Both the position numbers and the translations under genes were made by a program. A stretch of DNA of 64,000 nucleotides from Paenibacillus sp. S150 (GTDB lineage Bacteria; Bacillota; Bacilli; Paenibacillales; Paenibacillaceae). The DNA lies in the NCBI RefSeq assembly GCF_019352175.1, contig NZ_JACBYI010000012.1, positions 62,001 to 126,000 of the forward strand. Direction: 5' to 3'. Under the pieces are notes generated by a model, which worked only from the letters and a program-made list of their open reading frames with translations, was not told the DNA's origin and searched no databases. Shown here in pieces: positions 8,749-17,377 of the stretch (positions within the stretch are counted from its first letter, which is position 1; every line of letters begins with the position of its first letter).

Positions 8749-8796
8749 AAAAAGGACGATTCGCCAGGCCCATAAGCCGCGGGAATCGTCCTTTTT
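8749..8796 (-). terminator. Bidirectional terminator between convergent genes
   Basis: AAAAAGGACGATTC pairs perfectly with GAATCGTCCTTTTT (14 bp). T runs follow on both strands. It lies 45 bases beyond the beta-galactosidase stop and also serves the plus-strand lipoprotein transcript. Confidence 0.92.
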
Positions 8797-8841
8797 AATC
8801 ACAGCGCCGGGTTGCTGCCGTAGAACCCTTCAAGCCGGATC

Positions 8842-10872
8842 TTAATTCTTGTCTGACAAAATCAGAACTCCACGCCCCGGAACAACGGCGGTGCCGCTGA
8901 AGGTCTTGCCGGTCAGCACATCGGTGCGCTCGGCGGACCCGATCTCCGCGCTGAGCTCGCCTTCCTTGTGGTTCAGCAGGAACAGGTAGGCCGCACCGTC
9001 CTTGACGCGTTGTACGGATTCGATGCCTTCCGGTGCGCTGACCAGCGGCTGAATCTCCTTCTCTGCACACAGGTTCGACAGGAGCCCTTGCAGGAACAAG
9101 GCATCCGGGCTGGTCGCCACATAATAAGCCTTGCCTTCGCCAAAGCGGTTCACCGTCAGAGCCGGCATGCCCTTGTAGAAGTCAGTGCCATATTCGGCGA
9201 GCACTTCTGCGCCTTCAGCATGAATCAGATCGCACAACAGATCGCACGGGTACGAGCGGTTCAGCGCTCCCCACTCTTTGCCCATCACGATTTCATTGCC
9301 CATTCCCGGCAGCAGCGCGTCGATTTCCTCAGCCCAGATGCCAAGCACCTTGCGCAGTTCGCCAGGGTAGCCCCCGACGGTAACCAGATCATTCTCATTC
9401 ACAATGCCGCTGAAAAAAGTGGTAACGAACGTGCCGCCTGCCTTCACGAAGGCTTCCACCTTCCCGGCAAAGCCCGGCTTGACCATGTACATCACCGGTG
9501 CGATGACAATCTTGTATCTGGACAGGTCCTCTTCCACACCGATCATATCGGCTTCGATATTCTGCTGATACAGCGCATCGTAATATTTATGCACTTCATT
9601 CACATAATCCAGCGCTACGGAAGGCCCGCTTGACAGATCAATTGCCCAGCGGTTTTCCCAGTCGTAAATAATGCCGATCTGCGCTTCGCTGCGCGCATCC
9701 AGGAGCTGATCCCCCAGCTGCTCCAGCTCTTTGCCAAGCTCGGCACATTCGCGGAATACCCGGGTGTGCTCATGCCCTGCATGCTCGATAACCGCGCCGT
9801 GGTACTTCTCGCAGGCGCCGATGGAACGGCGGAGCTGGAAGAAGAGCACGGTGTCCGCGCCGCGCGCTACCGCCTGATAGCTCCACAGGCGCATCACGCC
9901 CGGACGCTTCAGCGAATTGTACGGCTGCCAGTTCTGCTGGCTCGGCGTTTGCTCCATCAGCATGAACGGCTGGCCGTGCTTGAGGCCGCGCATCAGGTCA
10001 TGCGTCATTGCCGTATGGCTGACCGGTGTATCCAGCGACGGATAGTTGTCCCAGGAGATTACATCCATATGCTTGGCCCACTCAAAATAATCCAGCTCCG
10101 GATAGAAGCCCATCAGGTTGGTCGTAACCGGGATATTCCTGCTGTGCTCTTTGATTGCGTCGTTCTCCAGCCTGTAGCATTCCAGCAAGCTATGGGACAT
10201 AAATCTGCGGTAGTCAAGCGATATCCCCTGAAAGTTGGTCCGGTTCCCGTTCCATTCCTCACTCAGCTCGCTTGGCACAACAATTTCTTCCCAATCATAG
10301 AAGGTATGCCCCCAGAAACGGGTATTCCAGGCTTTGTTAAGAGCATCCAAAGAACCGTAACGGTTCTTCAGCCAGACTCTGAACGCCGCTTCGGATTGCT
10401 CGGAGTAATCGTAGCCGCCGTATTCATTGGAGATATGCCAGGCTACCAGCGCTGGATGGTCCTTGTAACGCTCAGCCAGCCTGCCTGCAAGCCTGGCGGC
10501 GAATTTGCGGTAGACCGGGCTGTTCGGATTGGAGTTGTGGCGTCCGCCGAATTTGCGTTTTCTGCCCTGCACATCCACACGGGTGACTTCAGGGTAGCGG
10601 CGGGCCATCCAGGCCGGATGCGCCCCTGTCCCCGTAGCCAGGCAGACATAGGTTCCGTTGTTATATAAACGGTCCATCAATTCATCAAGTCCGGAGAAAT
10701 CATAGGTATCCTCCGAAGGCTGAATCAACGCCCATGAAAATACATTAATCGTAGCAACATCAATGCCCGCCAGCTTGAACATCCGTTCATCCTCTGCCCA
10801 TACCGGGGCGTCCCATTGCTCGGGATTGTAATCTCCACCATACCAAATCTTCGGCAATTTCTCGTTGATCAC
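8842..10872 (-). CDS. GH42 beta-galactosidase
   Basis: A full-length GH42 enzyme of about 676 residues that hydrolyses terminal beta-galactosides. The TIM barrel starts with WYGGDYNPEQW. The catalytic acid/base is the Glu of WHISNEYGG (residue 153 counted from GTG 10881). The nucleophile is the Glu of FMLMEQTPS (residue 310). A trimerisation domain and a C-terminal beta domain (FLLNH, GVLIL) follow. No signal peptide is visible, so it acts on imported oligosaccharides. GTG 10881 sits too close to AAAGGA; GTG 10872 is better spaced. The divergent AraC gene at 10992 is the likely regulator. Confidence 0.93.
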   Translation of the reverse strand: MINEKLPKIWYGGDYNPEQWDAPVWAEDERMFKLAGIDVATINVFSWALIQPSEDTYDFSGLDELMDRLYNNGTYVCLATGTGAHPAWMARRYPEVTRVDVQGRKRKFGGRHNSNPNSPVYRKFAARLAGRLAERYKDHPALVAWHISNEYGGYDYSEQSEAAFRVWLKNRYGSLDALNKAWNTRFWGHTFYDWEEIVVPSELSEEWNGNRTNFQGISLDYRRFMSHSLLECYRLENDAIKEHSRNIPVTTNLMGFYPELDYFEWAKHMDVISWDNYPSLDTPVSHTAMTHDLMRGLKHGQPFMLMEQTPSQQNWQPYNSLKRPGVMRLWSYQAVARGADTVLFFQLRRSIGACEKYHGAVIEHAGHEHTRVFRECAELGKELEQLGDQLLDARSEAQIGIIYDWENRWAIDLSSGPSVALDYVNEVHKYYDALYQQNIEADMIGVEEDLSRYKIVIAPVMYMVKPGFAGKVEAFVKAGGTFVTTFFSGIVNENDLVTVGGYPGELRKVLGIWAEEIDALLPGMGNEIVMGKEWGALNRSYPCDLLCDLIHAEGAEVLAEYGTDFYKGMPALTVNRFGEGKAYYVATSPDALFLQGLLSNLCAEKEIQPLVSAPEGIESVQRVKDGAAYLFLLNHKEGELSAEIGSAERTDVLTGKTFSGTAVVPGRGVLILSDKN

Positions 10873-10991
10873 ACACTGCACATCCTTTATAGTATAAGTA
10901 TATTCTCATTGTATACGTTATCCGCATCCCTTTAAATATAAAATTACCGAAGCCACATATAATAAAATGGAACCCACAGGAGATGACAGAC

Positions 10992-11828
10992 TTGCTCGTG
11001 ACAGCTTCCCGCAGAATCGTGTTTGCCCAGGAAGGCGGATATCACCTGCCGATTAACCTGGACAGTATGGGCTACAACCCTGACCAGGAAAAGGTAACCC
11101 GTCCGGAGGGCTATCATGCCTATCATTGGCTCCAGACCGCACAGGGCGAAGGAATCATCCATTTCGAGAACAAAAAGCTTACGCTCGCCGAAGGCAGCGG
11201 CGTGTTCCTGCTTCCCGGCACCCCCCACCGCTACGAAGCGCTCACCGCTGAACCCTGGTGTACCTATTATCTGACCTTCGGAGGAAGCTCAGCCAGGCAG
11301 ATTCTGGATACGATTGGCATGAACGCCAACTCCTTCTACCGCTGGGAGAAGGAGGCTCCGCTGCCGCTGATGCTGAAGGAAATGCTCGACCGGCACGATG
11401 CCGCGGAGGATATGTTCAGCCTCGGCGCTTCAACGGATGCCTACCGGTTCCTTATTACGCTCAGCAAATACGGGCAGCTGCACAACAACACCTCCATTTC
11501 CCGCAATGTGGACAAGGTGCAGCCGCTGCTTAAATGGATGGACAGCCATTATGGCGATCCGGATATCGGCCTGCATGATCTGGCCCTGCAGCTTGATGTG
11601 TCCGGGCGCTATCTCAACAGCCTGTTCCTGCAGACCTTCGGCCTCTCCCCTTACGCCTATTTCGTCCGCCTGCGCATCCGCAAGAGCAAGGAGCTGCTGG
11701 TCAGCCAGTCCGGGCTTACGGTAAAAGCCATCTCACAGCGGGTCGGCTTCCGCGATGTCAGCCATTTCGTGGCTACCTTCCGCAAGCAGTCCGGCACGAC
11801 ACCGGATCAGTTCCGGCGGCTGCATTAA
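10992..11828 (+). CDS. AraC-family transcriptional regulator
   Basis: It has an N-terminal cupin-like sugar-sensing domain (about 1-150, with FLLPGTPHRYEA) and a C-terminal double helix-turn-helix (about 175-280, ending VGFRDVSHFVATFRKQSGTTPDQFRR). This matches the AraC regulators that sit beside glycosidase genes in Paenibacillus and Bacillus. It is divergent from the beta-galactosidase, with about 120 bases between them, and probably activates it in response to a galactoside (inference). An ATG lies at 10983, but AGGAG touches it. TTG 10992 has proper spacing and is the more likely start. Confidence 0.9.
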   Translation: MLVTASRRIVFAQEGGYHLPINLDSMGYNPDQEKVTRPEGYHAYHWLQTAQGEGIIHFENKKLTLAEGSGVFLLPGTPHRYEALTAEPWCTYYLTFGGSSARQILDTIGMNANSFYRWEKEAPLPLMLKEMLDRHDAAEDMFSLGASTDAYRFLITLSKYGQLHNNTSISRNVDKVQPLLKWMDSHYGDPDIGLHDLALQLDVSGRYLNSLFLQTFGLSPYAYFVRLRIRKSKELLVSQSGLTVKAISQRVGFRDVSHFVATFRKQSGTTPDQFRRLH

Positions 11829-11859
11829 TCCGCCTGGTCACAGCGGGACACCCTGAACA

Positions 11860-11905
11860 CATACAGCGGCACCCGCGGCTGAGCCAGCCGGGGTGCCGCT
11901 GTATG
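11860..11905. terminator. Strong hairpin between convergent genes
   Basis: CATACAGCGGCACCC and GGGTGCCGCTGTATG form a 15-bp perfect stem 32 bases after the AraC stop. T runs are poor on both sides, but the position between converging genes favours a terminator. Confidence 0.7.
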
Positions 11906-11952
11906 ATTGTATATACGGGCAAATCCTGCAAATGACCATGAGGGCAGACACA

Positions 11953-12141
11953 TTAGAGGATCCAGATGAACAGCCCCACAATGACTGCCAGTACGGCCAC
12001 CGCTATCAGCAAATCGGCAATCTGACTCCAAAAGCCCGGCAGGCCTTTTTGATATTTGCGGGCAGCGGCATCGTGCTTGGCTTTATGGGCGTCGGGGTCC
12101 GGAGGGGGTGCGATTGGACCCGGATTAAAAAAGTCAGGCAT
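11953..12141 (-). CDS. Small single-pass membrane protein
   Basis: A 62-residue protein starting MPDFFNPGPIAPPPDPD, chosen because AAGGAG lies 8 bases before that ATG. The N-terminal half is Pro/Asp-rich then basic, and residues about 40-62 form one hydrophobic membrane helix that ends the protein. Function unknown. Small tail-anchored proteins of this kind are common in Bacilli. It is downstream of the LysR gene start region but separated by its own leader. Confidence 0.6.
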   Translation of the reverse strand: MPDFFNPGPIAPPPDPDAHKAKHDAAARKYQKGLPGFWSQIADLLIAVAVLAVIVGLFIWIL

Positions 12142-12240
12142 GGAAATCATCTCCTTATTTAACAGTATATCCGTTATTTCCTCCATACGACACCCCGGCT
12201 GATGCTCCCGGAATACATCGATCAGCTGTCTCCTTCCCGG

Positions 12241-13158
12241 TTACTTCGCAGCTCCGCCTGTCTCTGCCGCTGTAATATCAGCCATGCATACAGCTTCCGG
12301 CAGCCGCACCTTCAGCTCCTCTATGAACTCCCGGAAGGCGCTTGTCATATACAGGTCACGCCGCCGGATGAACACAGTCGGGACCTCTGCATATCTCTCC
12401 GGAAACGGATAGCAGCGGATACCCTCCGTTACATTCATCCGCTTGAAATAAGATACAGGCAGGACCGCAAACCCTATCCCCGCCTTCACGCAGCCCAGCA
12501 GTCCTTCCATCGTCCCGAACTCCATTACCTTTCCCAGCCGGCAGCCTTCATCCCCGAGCCACTCCTCCAGCCTGGTCCGATACATGCAATCCGCATTCAG
12601 GATCAGCAGCGTCTTGTCATGGACCGACCGGATGCCCTGATAATCTATTGTATCCGGGATTACCAGTCCCAGCCGCTCGTTTATGACCAGCTCCTGGACA
12701 ATTTCCGGATGCTCTACCGGTCCGTCGACAAAAGCTCCATTCACGCAATATTGCAGCACGGAATCGATCAGTTCACCCGTTCTTCCGATCTGCAAATGAA
12801 CCTCAACATCGGGATAACAGCCGCGGTAGGCGGACAGGATTGCGGGCAGCCGGACGGCAGACGTCGTGTCGGAGCCGACCGTAATCGAGCCCTTCGGAAC
12901 CGGCGAATCCAGAACCGCATGCTCCGCCTCCTCCAGCAAATTCAGTATTTTGACCGTGTATTCCATAAGCGTCTGTCCGGCTGAAGTCAAGGTGATGCCC
13001 CGGCTATGCCGGTAAAAGAGAGGAGTCTTCAGCTCCTGCTCCAATTGCTGAATTCTCGCCGTCACATTGGACTGCACATAGTTCAGGCTTTGGGCCGCTT
13101 TGGAGATGCTTCCTTCTTCAGCAACCGCCCGAAACACTTTAAGAAGACCAATATCCAT
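12241..13158 (-). CDS. LysR-family transcriptional regulator
   Basis: The 305-residue protein has the LysR winged-helix domain at residues 1-60 (LKVFRAVAEEGSISKAAQSL, then VTARIQQLE) and a periplasmic-binding-protein-like effector domain at about 90-290. The frame opens 10 codons upstream, but the family normally begins MDIGLLKVF, and AGGCGG precedes that ATG. The neighbouring genes give no clear target. The closest plus-strand gene (13348) is small and unknown. Confidence 0.9.
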   Translation of the reverse strand: MDIGLLKVFRAVAEEGSISKAAQSLNYVQSNVTARIQQLEQELKTPLFYRHSRGITLTSAGQTLMEYTVKILNLLEEAEHAVLDSPVPKGSITVGSDTTSAVRLPAILSAYRGCYPDVEVHLQIGRTGELIDSVLQYCVNGAFVDGPVEHPEIVQELVINERLGLVIPDTIDYQGIRSVHDKTLLILNADCMYRTRLEEWLGDEGCRLGKVMEFGTMEGLLGCVKAGIGFAVLPVSYFKRMNVTEGIRCYPFPERYAEVPTVFIRRRDLYMTSAFREFIEELKVRLPEAVCMADITAAETGGAAK

Positions 13159-13347
13159 AATCCGCCTCTCTCCCCCCGGACCAGCCATCAGCCGCAGTGA
13201 TGTCGTCCATCATTTCTCTTCATTATACATGATCCGCTTCACGGATTATGATGAAAACACAAAAGAAAGACTATGCTTTCCGAAGTTAGCTGCGGGAAGT
13301 GGATTCAAGGAAGACAATGCTATCCAAACCTTTAAGGAGTGAGAGCA

Positions 13348-13578
13348 ATGGAAAACAAACGTTGGAGCTTCAAGGCGCCCGGAGAGACGGACGGTAAAGA
13401 AGTGGTTGTCGACCCGAACGAAATCAGAAGCGTCTATGACCTGCTGGATATCCTTCGGAATGACGGGCTTCAATCCCGGAAGAAGAAACAGACTGCAGCA
13501 GTGACGACCCGGACAAAGGCCGTGCTGCTTCCCTTTGCCTCCCGCATGCCGGCAAAAAGACGCCATCCTTCCGCCTGA
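13348..13578 (+). CDS. Small hypothetical protein
   Basis: A 76-residue frame that starts ATG after AAGGAG with 8-base spacing. It is hydrophilic and rich in Lys and Arg, with an acidic centre (VVVDPNEIRSVYDLLDILRND) and a basic C-terminus. It does not resemble a known family. It is divergent from LysR, and its 3' end runs towards the GH42 wreck, so the C-terminal residues may not be original. Confidence 0.5.
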   Translation: MENKRWSFKAPGETDGKEVVVDPNEIRSVYDLLDILRNDGLQSRKKKQTAAVTTRTKAVLLPFASRMPAKRRHPSA

Positions 13579-13597
13579 GTCCAGGTTCCGGCAAGCT

Positions 13598-14022
13598 TCA
13601 GCTTACAATCTCCAGAACCTCTACGCCGCACGGTTCAAGCTCAAGCAGACCGGAGTGCAAGCTGCCGGTAAGAGCGCTGCGGCAGTGCTTGTCCAGCTCT
13701 ATGGTCCGGGCGGTCCGGCTGAGATTCAGCAGAAACAGCAGCTCCCCCGCCTCTCCCGAGCGGGTGAACGCCTGCACGCCGTCCGGCAGGCCCGGGAACA
13801 GGGCAAGCCTTGGTCAGCCAGCGCGGCGGCGTAGCTGTAGGCGTCCCGATGACAACCTGCAGGCCATATTAATGGAACAGGTCCATAGCCTTGTCCAGCC
13901 AGCCGAATTGATAATCCCCTTCCGAGGGCTCCAGCCGGCTCCTGGCAAACTCCGCCACCCGCACTACTTTGACGCCGCTTTTCTGCATCAGCTTTACATC
14001 CGGCTCCCACAGCATATCACAG
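13598..14022 (-). pseudogene. Internally deleted GH42 beta-galactosidase pseudogene
   Basis: Two GH42 pieces lie head to tail. About 14022-13812 encodes the start of the TIM barrel (W-PDVKLMQKSGVKVVRVAEF, SRLEPSEGDYQFGWLDKAMDL, then VVIGTPTATPPRWL). It is broken by an in-frame TAA at 13869-13871, where family members have a residue between His and Tyr-Gly. From about 13810 the reading shifts by one base to a GH42 C-terminal domain (GVQAFTRSGEAGELLFLLN, ending LEPCGVEVLEIVS) with its own stop at 13598. Roughly 500 codons of the middle, including both catalytic Glu residues, are missing. It is a different GH42 subtype from the intact gene at 8842, so it is not a simple copy of that gene. Confidence 0.85.
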
Positions 14023-14034
14023 GCCTTATATTTC

Positions 14035-14085
14035 AAAAAAGGACGCCCTGTCTCCCATCAATGATGAGAAGACAGGCGTCCTTTT
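14035..14085 (-). terminator. Rho-independent terminator of the sugar ABC operon
   Basis: GGACGCCCTGTCT pairs with AGACAGGCGTCC (one bulged base), and a T6 run follows on the minus strand. It lies about 80 bases after the stop of the binding-protein gene. Confidence 0.88.
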
Positions 14086-14163
14086 CGCAAATCCGCTTTT
14101 CCAAAAAAAAGCATGGTCCTTATTGGACTCTCTATATAGCGTATAGCGTTGAAGGTTATCCGC

Positions 14164-15471
14164 TTATTTCTTCAGCTTGTCCCAGGCTGCCTGCATATTT
14201 TTTTCCCAGCCGGCTTCGTCGGTTTTACCGGCGATCAGCTCCTGGATCACGCTTGCGAATTCTTGAGTCACCCCATCAGGGAACTTGGAGGATTGCAGGC
14301 CGTATACTTTGCCCTCCTGCACGTAATTCCACACATCCGCTCCCAGTGCTCCGATATCTTCAGGAGTAGCTTCAATCGTCGATAAGGCAGGAATAAACTT
14401 CCACTCTTTAACAATGTATTCTTTGCCCATATCGGAGGTGACCAGCCAGTTCAAGAAGGTTTTCGCTTCTTCTTTGGAAGCGGAATCTTTGTTTACCACC
14501 AGATTGGCAGGAATACCGACCGTCAGTTTATCGTTCTTCTCTGCATCATCATTGATCGGCATAGGGAACATACCGATGTTCATGCCGGGAGTAATGTTGT
14601 CCACAAGCGTTTGTGCCCAGTTGCCTTCCTGCATCATAGCCGTTTCACCATTGGCGAACAATGCCAGGTGAGTGTTGGCATCCGTAGTCAATGGATTTTT
14701 CTGGCCGTAGTCCACGGTCAATTGAAGCAGGTTGCTCCAGTCCTTGAACACAGGATTGCCTACGATAGTAGAAGTGCCCGCGTTGAGGCCGCTGATGAAC
14801 TCATCAACATTATCCTGCTGCGCAAAAGCTACGCTGATGCCCTGATTGCCCAGCAGCCACCATTCCTGATAAGCGTTGCCGAAAGGTGTAACGTCAATTG
14901 CCTGCAGCTTTTTGGCCGCTTCTTCAAGCTCGGTGATGGTTTTTGGAGTTTCTGTAATACCGGCTTTGGCGAAGAGGTCTTTGTTATATACATAACCGAT
15001 GCCTTCAAGGTTCATTGGCATGCCGTAGGTTTTGCCGTCTTTGGTCATGGGTTCTGCCGCCATAGGAATCAGATCCTTAACCCAAGGCTGATCGGACAGG
15101 TCTTCCAGCTTGTCTGCCCACAGTTCCATTTCGGCATATCCGCCATTGGAGAAAATATCAGGCGCATCGCCGGAGGCAAATTTGGTTTTCAGCGCTGCAC
15201 CATAGTCTGCACCGCCGCCAACGGTTTGAATATCCAGCTTGATGTTAGGATATTCTTTTTCGAATTCAACCTTCAGTTCATTCAGGCCTTCAACGATTTC
15301 GGTTTTGAACTGAAAAATTTTAACCGTTTTCACTTCGCCGGAAGTGTTGCCAGCGCTTCCATTTGATGCATTATTTGATGCGGTATTATTGGAATTCCCG
15401 CCACATGCCGCAAGCACGACTGTCATTAGCATTACGGATGACAGCATCAGTGCAGAACGCTTCTTCATCAT
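14164..15471 (-). CDS. Sugar ABC transporter substrate-binding lipoprotein
   Basis: The 435-residue extracellular solute-binding protein (family 1) has lipobox VVLAAC with C23 lipidated, followed by an Asn/Ser linker. The mature part shows the type I sugar-binding fold: KIFQFKTEIVEGLNELKVEFEKEYP near the start, then FASGDAPDIFSNGG, and a C-terminal SKEEAKTFLNWL segment. It delivers a carbohydrate to the two permeases encoded just upstream. No ATPase gene is present, so a shared MsmX-type ATPase is expected from elsewhere. The substrate is not readable from sequence. The divergent YesMN pair at 17378 is the likely regulator. Confidence 0.92.
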   Translation of the reverse strand: MMKKRSALMLSSVMLMTVVLAACGGNSNNTASNNASNGSAGNTSGEVKTVKIFQFKTEIVEGLNELKVEFEKEYPNIKLDIQTVGGGADYGAALKTKFASGDAPDIFSNGGYAEMELWADKLEDLSDQPWVKDLIPMAAEPMTKDGKTYGMPMNLEGIGYVYNKDLFAKAGITETPKTITELEEAAKKLQAIDVTPFGNAYQEWWLLGNQGISVAFAQQDNVDEFISGLNAGTSTIVGNPVFKDWSNLLQLTVDYGQKNPLTTDANTHLALFANGETAMMQEGNWAQTLVDNITPGMNIGMFPMPINDDAEKNDKLTVGIPANLVVNKDSASKEEAKTFLNWLVTSDMGKEYIVKEWKFIPALSTIEATPEDIGALGADVWNYVQEGKVYGLQSSKFPDGVTQEFASVIQELIAGKTDEAGWEKNMQAAWDKLKK

Positions 15472-15529
15472 TCTAATTTCCCCCTTGGATAATTTAACTG
15501 CTGTTATATTTGGAACGGGGGCCCGGTGG

Positions 15530-16363
15530 TTAACCCTTCACCGAGCCGGCCGCTATTCCCTCAACAATGTAACGCTGCATGAACAGATAGAAAATAACGA
15601 TTGGAGCAACCCCGAGTGTCAGCGCCGGAAGCGCCATATCCCATTGCTTCGTATATTGCCCGAAGAACGAGAAGGTAGCCAGCGGAATGGTACGCAGCCC
15701 GGGCGCCTGAAGAATCAGCGACGGCAGCAGGTAGTCATTCCAAATGCCCAGTGCATTAAGGACGATAATCGTCATAAGCATCGGCTTCAGCAGAGGAAGC
15801 ACAATCCGGAAGAATGCCGAAATCGGATTGCAGCCGTCAACCGTTGCCGCCTCTTCAATCTCCAGAGGCACCGACTTGATGAAGCCGTGGAACAGGAAGA
15901 TCGCCATCGGAATGCTCAGCCCCAGATTGGAGATGATCAGACCGGCAAAGGAGTTATTGACCCCCAATATATTAACGACCTTCAGGATCGGAATCATAAT
16001 GGTCTGAAACGGAACCACCATCGCCGCCACGAACAGCAGCAGCAGCACCTGATTGAACCGCGTATTGGCGCGGACCATGCGGTAAGCAGCCATGGCGCTG
16101 AACAGCGAGATCAGGACCACAGAGATTATGGTGACAATCAGCGAATTGCGGAAAGCTTCGGAGAAGCGGGCCAATTTCCACGCATTGGAATAGTTCGACC
16201 ACATGAATTCCTGCGGCCAGCTCGCCGCGTTGCTTAGAATTTCACCGAAGGATTTCACCGAGTTCGCCAGCAGGAAATAGAAAGGAGAAAGGAACAGCAG
16301 GGCCAGCAGAATCATGAGCACTTCTATACCGATGTTCCATCTGCCTTTTGACTTTGCGTTCAT
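15530..16363 (-). CDS. Sugar ABC transporter permease, MalG type
   Basis: A 277-residue inner-membrane protein with six predicted helices and the conserved cytoplasmic EAA loop (EEAATVDG, then LPLLKP). The C-terminal VEGIAAGSVKG is typical of MalG-type subunits. Its start overlaps the stop of the MalF-type permease gene by one base. The binding protein gene follows 58 bases later. It forms half of the transmembrane channel. Confidence 0.92.
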   Translation of the reverse strand: MNAKSKGRWNIGIEVLMILLALLFLSPFYFLLANSVKSFGEILSNAASWPQEFMWSNYSNAWKLARFSEAFRNSLIVTIISVVLISLFSAMAAYRMVRANTRFNQVLLLLFVAAMVVPFQTIMIPILKVVNILGVNNSFAGLIISNLGLSIPMAIFLFHGFIKSVPLEIEEAATVDGCNPISAFFRIVLPLLKPMLMTIIVLNALGIWNDYLLPSLILQAPGLRTIPLATFSFFGQYTKQWDMALPALTLGVAPIVIFYLFMQRYIVEGIAAGSVKG

Positions 16364-17244
16364 TAAGCTTCCACCTCCTTGCTCTTCGTAACACGGACCT
16401 GAATGACGGTGATAATGGCTACAATCAGGAAGAACAGCAGCGCCTTGGCCGTACCCAGACCGTAACGGTTGTTCAGGAAGGCTTCATTGTAAATGTTCAT
16501 GGCTACGGATTCCGTAGATTTGAACGGTCCGCCTTTGGTCAGGGAGAGGTTCAGGTCGAACATTTTGAAGGACCAGGAAATCGCCAGGAACAAACCAATC
16601 GTAACCGCAGGCATAATCAAAGGAACGATAATGTTGCGGAGCACCTGCATCCGGGATGCCCCGTCAATCTCTGCCGCTTCCAGCACCTCTTTGGATACAT
16701 TGCTGAGCGAAGCGATGTAGATAACCATCAGATAACCTGAAGACTGCCAGACAAAAACCATCACAATCGCCCAGAAGCCGGTGGTTGCGTCCCCGAGCCA
16801 CGGAAGATTAAAAAAGGACCAGCCGGTGAGATCGCCCATCGTGGCGAAACCCTTGATGAAGATGAACTGCCAAATAAACCCCAGCAGCAATCCCCCGATA
16901 ACATTCGGCATGAAGAAAATGGTACGGAGCATGTTGCGTGTTTTCAAAGGTTTCGTCAGCAGGTAGGCCAGAAAAAAGCCCACTACATTGGTCAAAACAA
17001 CCCCCAGCACCGTAAATCTTACGGTGAACCAGAAGGATGACCAGAAATCCGGATCATTTGTAAATATCGCTCTAAAGTTATCAATGCCAACCCAGCTTAC
17101 ATTCCCCGAAACGCCGTTCCAGTCGGTGAAGGAATAATACATCCCCATTAGAAATGGAATGATCGTAATCAGGGAAAAAAACAATAATGCCGGACCAACG
17201 AAAAAAGTCTGTTGACCAAATTGGGACAACTTCGAACCGCGCAT
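16363..17244 (-). CDS. Sugar ABC transporter permease, MalF type
   Basis: First gene of the three-gene importer operon. The 293-residue protein has six membrane helices and the EAA loop (EAAEIDGASRMQVL, then VPLI). It begins with a short basic tail and an early helix, as MalF-type permeases of the CUT1 family do. It is divergent from the sensor kinase gene at 17378, with a 133-base shared promoter region. Confidence 0.92.
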   Translation of the reverse strand: MRGSKLSQFGQQTFFVGPALLFFSLITIIPFLMGMYYSFTDWNGVSGNVSWVGIDNFRAIFTNDPDFWSSFWFTVRFTVLGVVLTNVVGFFLAYLLTKPLKTRNMLRTIFFMPNVIGGLLLGFIWQFIFIKGFATMGDLTGWSFFNLPWLGDATTGFWAIVMVFVWQSSGYLMVIYIASLSNVSKEVLEAAEIDGASRMQVLRNIIVPLIMPAVTIGLFLAISWSFKMFDLNLSLTKGGPFKSTESVAMNIYNEAFLNNRYGLGTAKALLFFLIVAIITVIQVRVTKSKEVEA

Positions 17245-17377
17245 TCACCCGTCCCCCTTTCTTTTACTCACTCACTTGTTTATGATCTAAACATATTATC
17301 TGTTTTTTGAAGGACCGCTCACACCTACTCAGGTGATCTTTCAGGTGTAAAATATTGATCGGATGTGACAAGAATCG

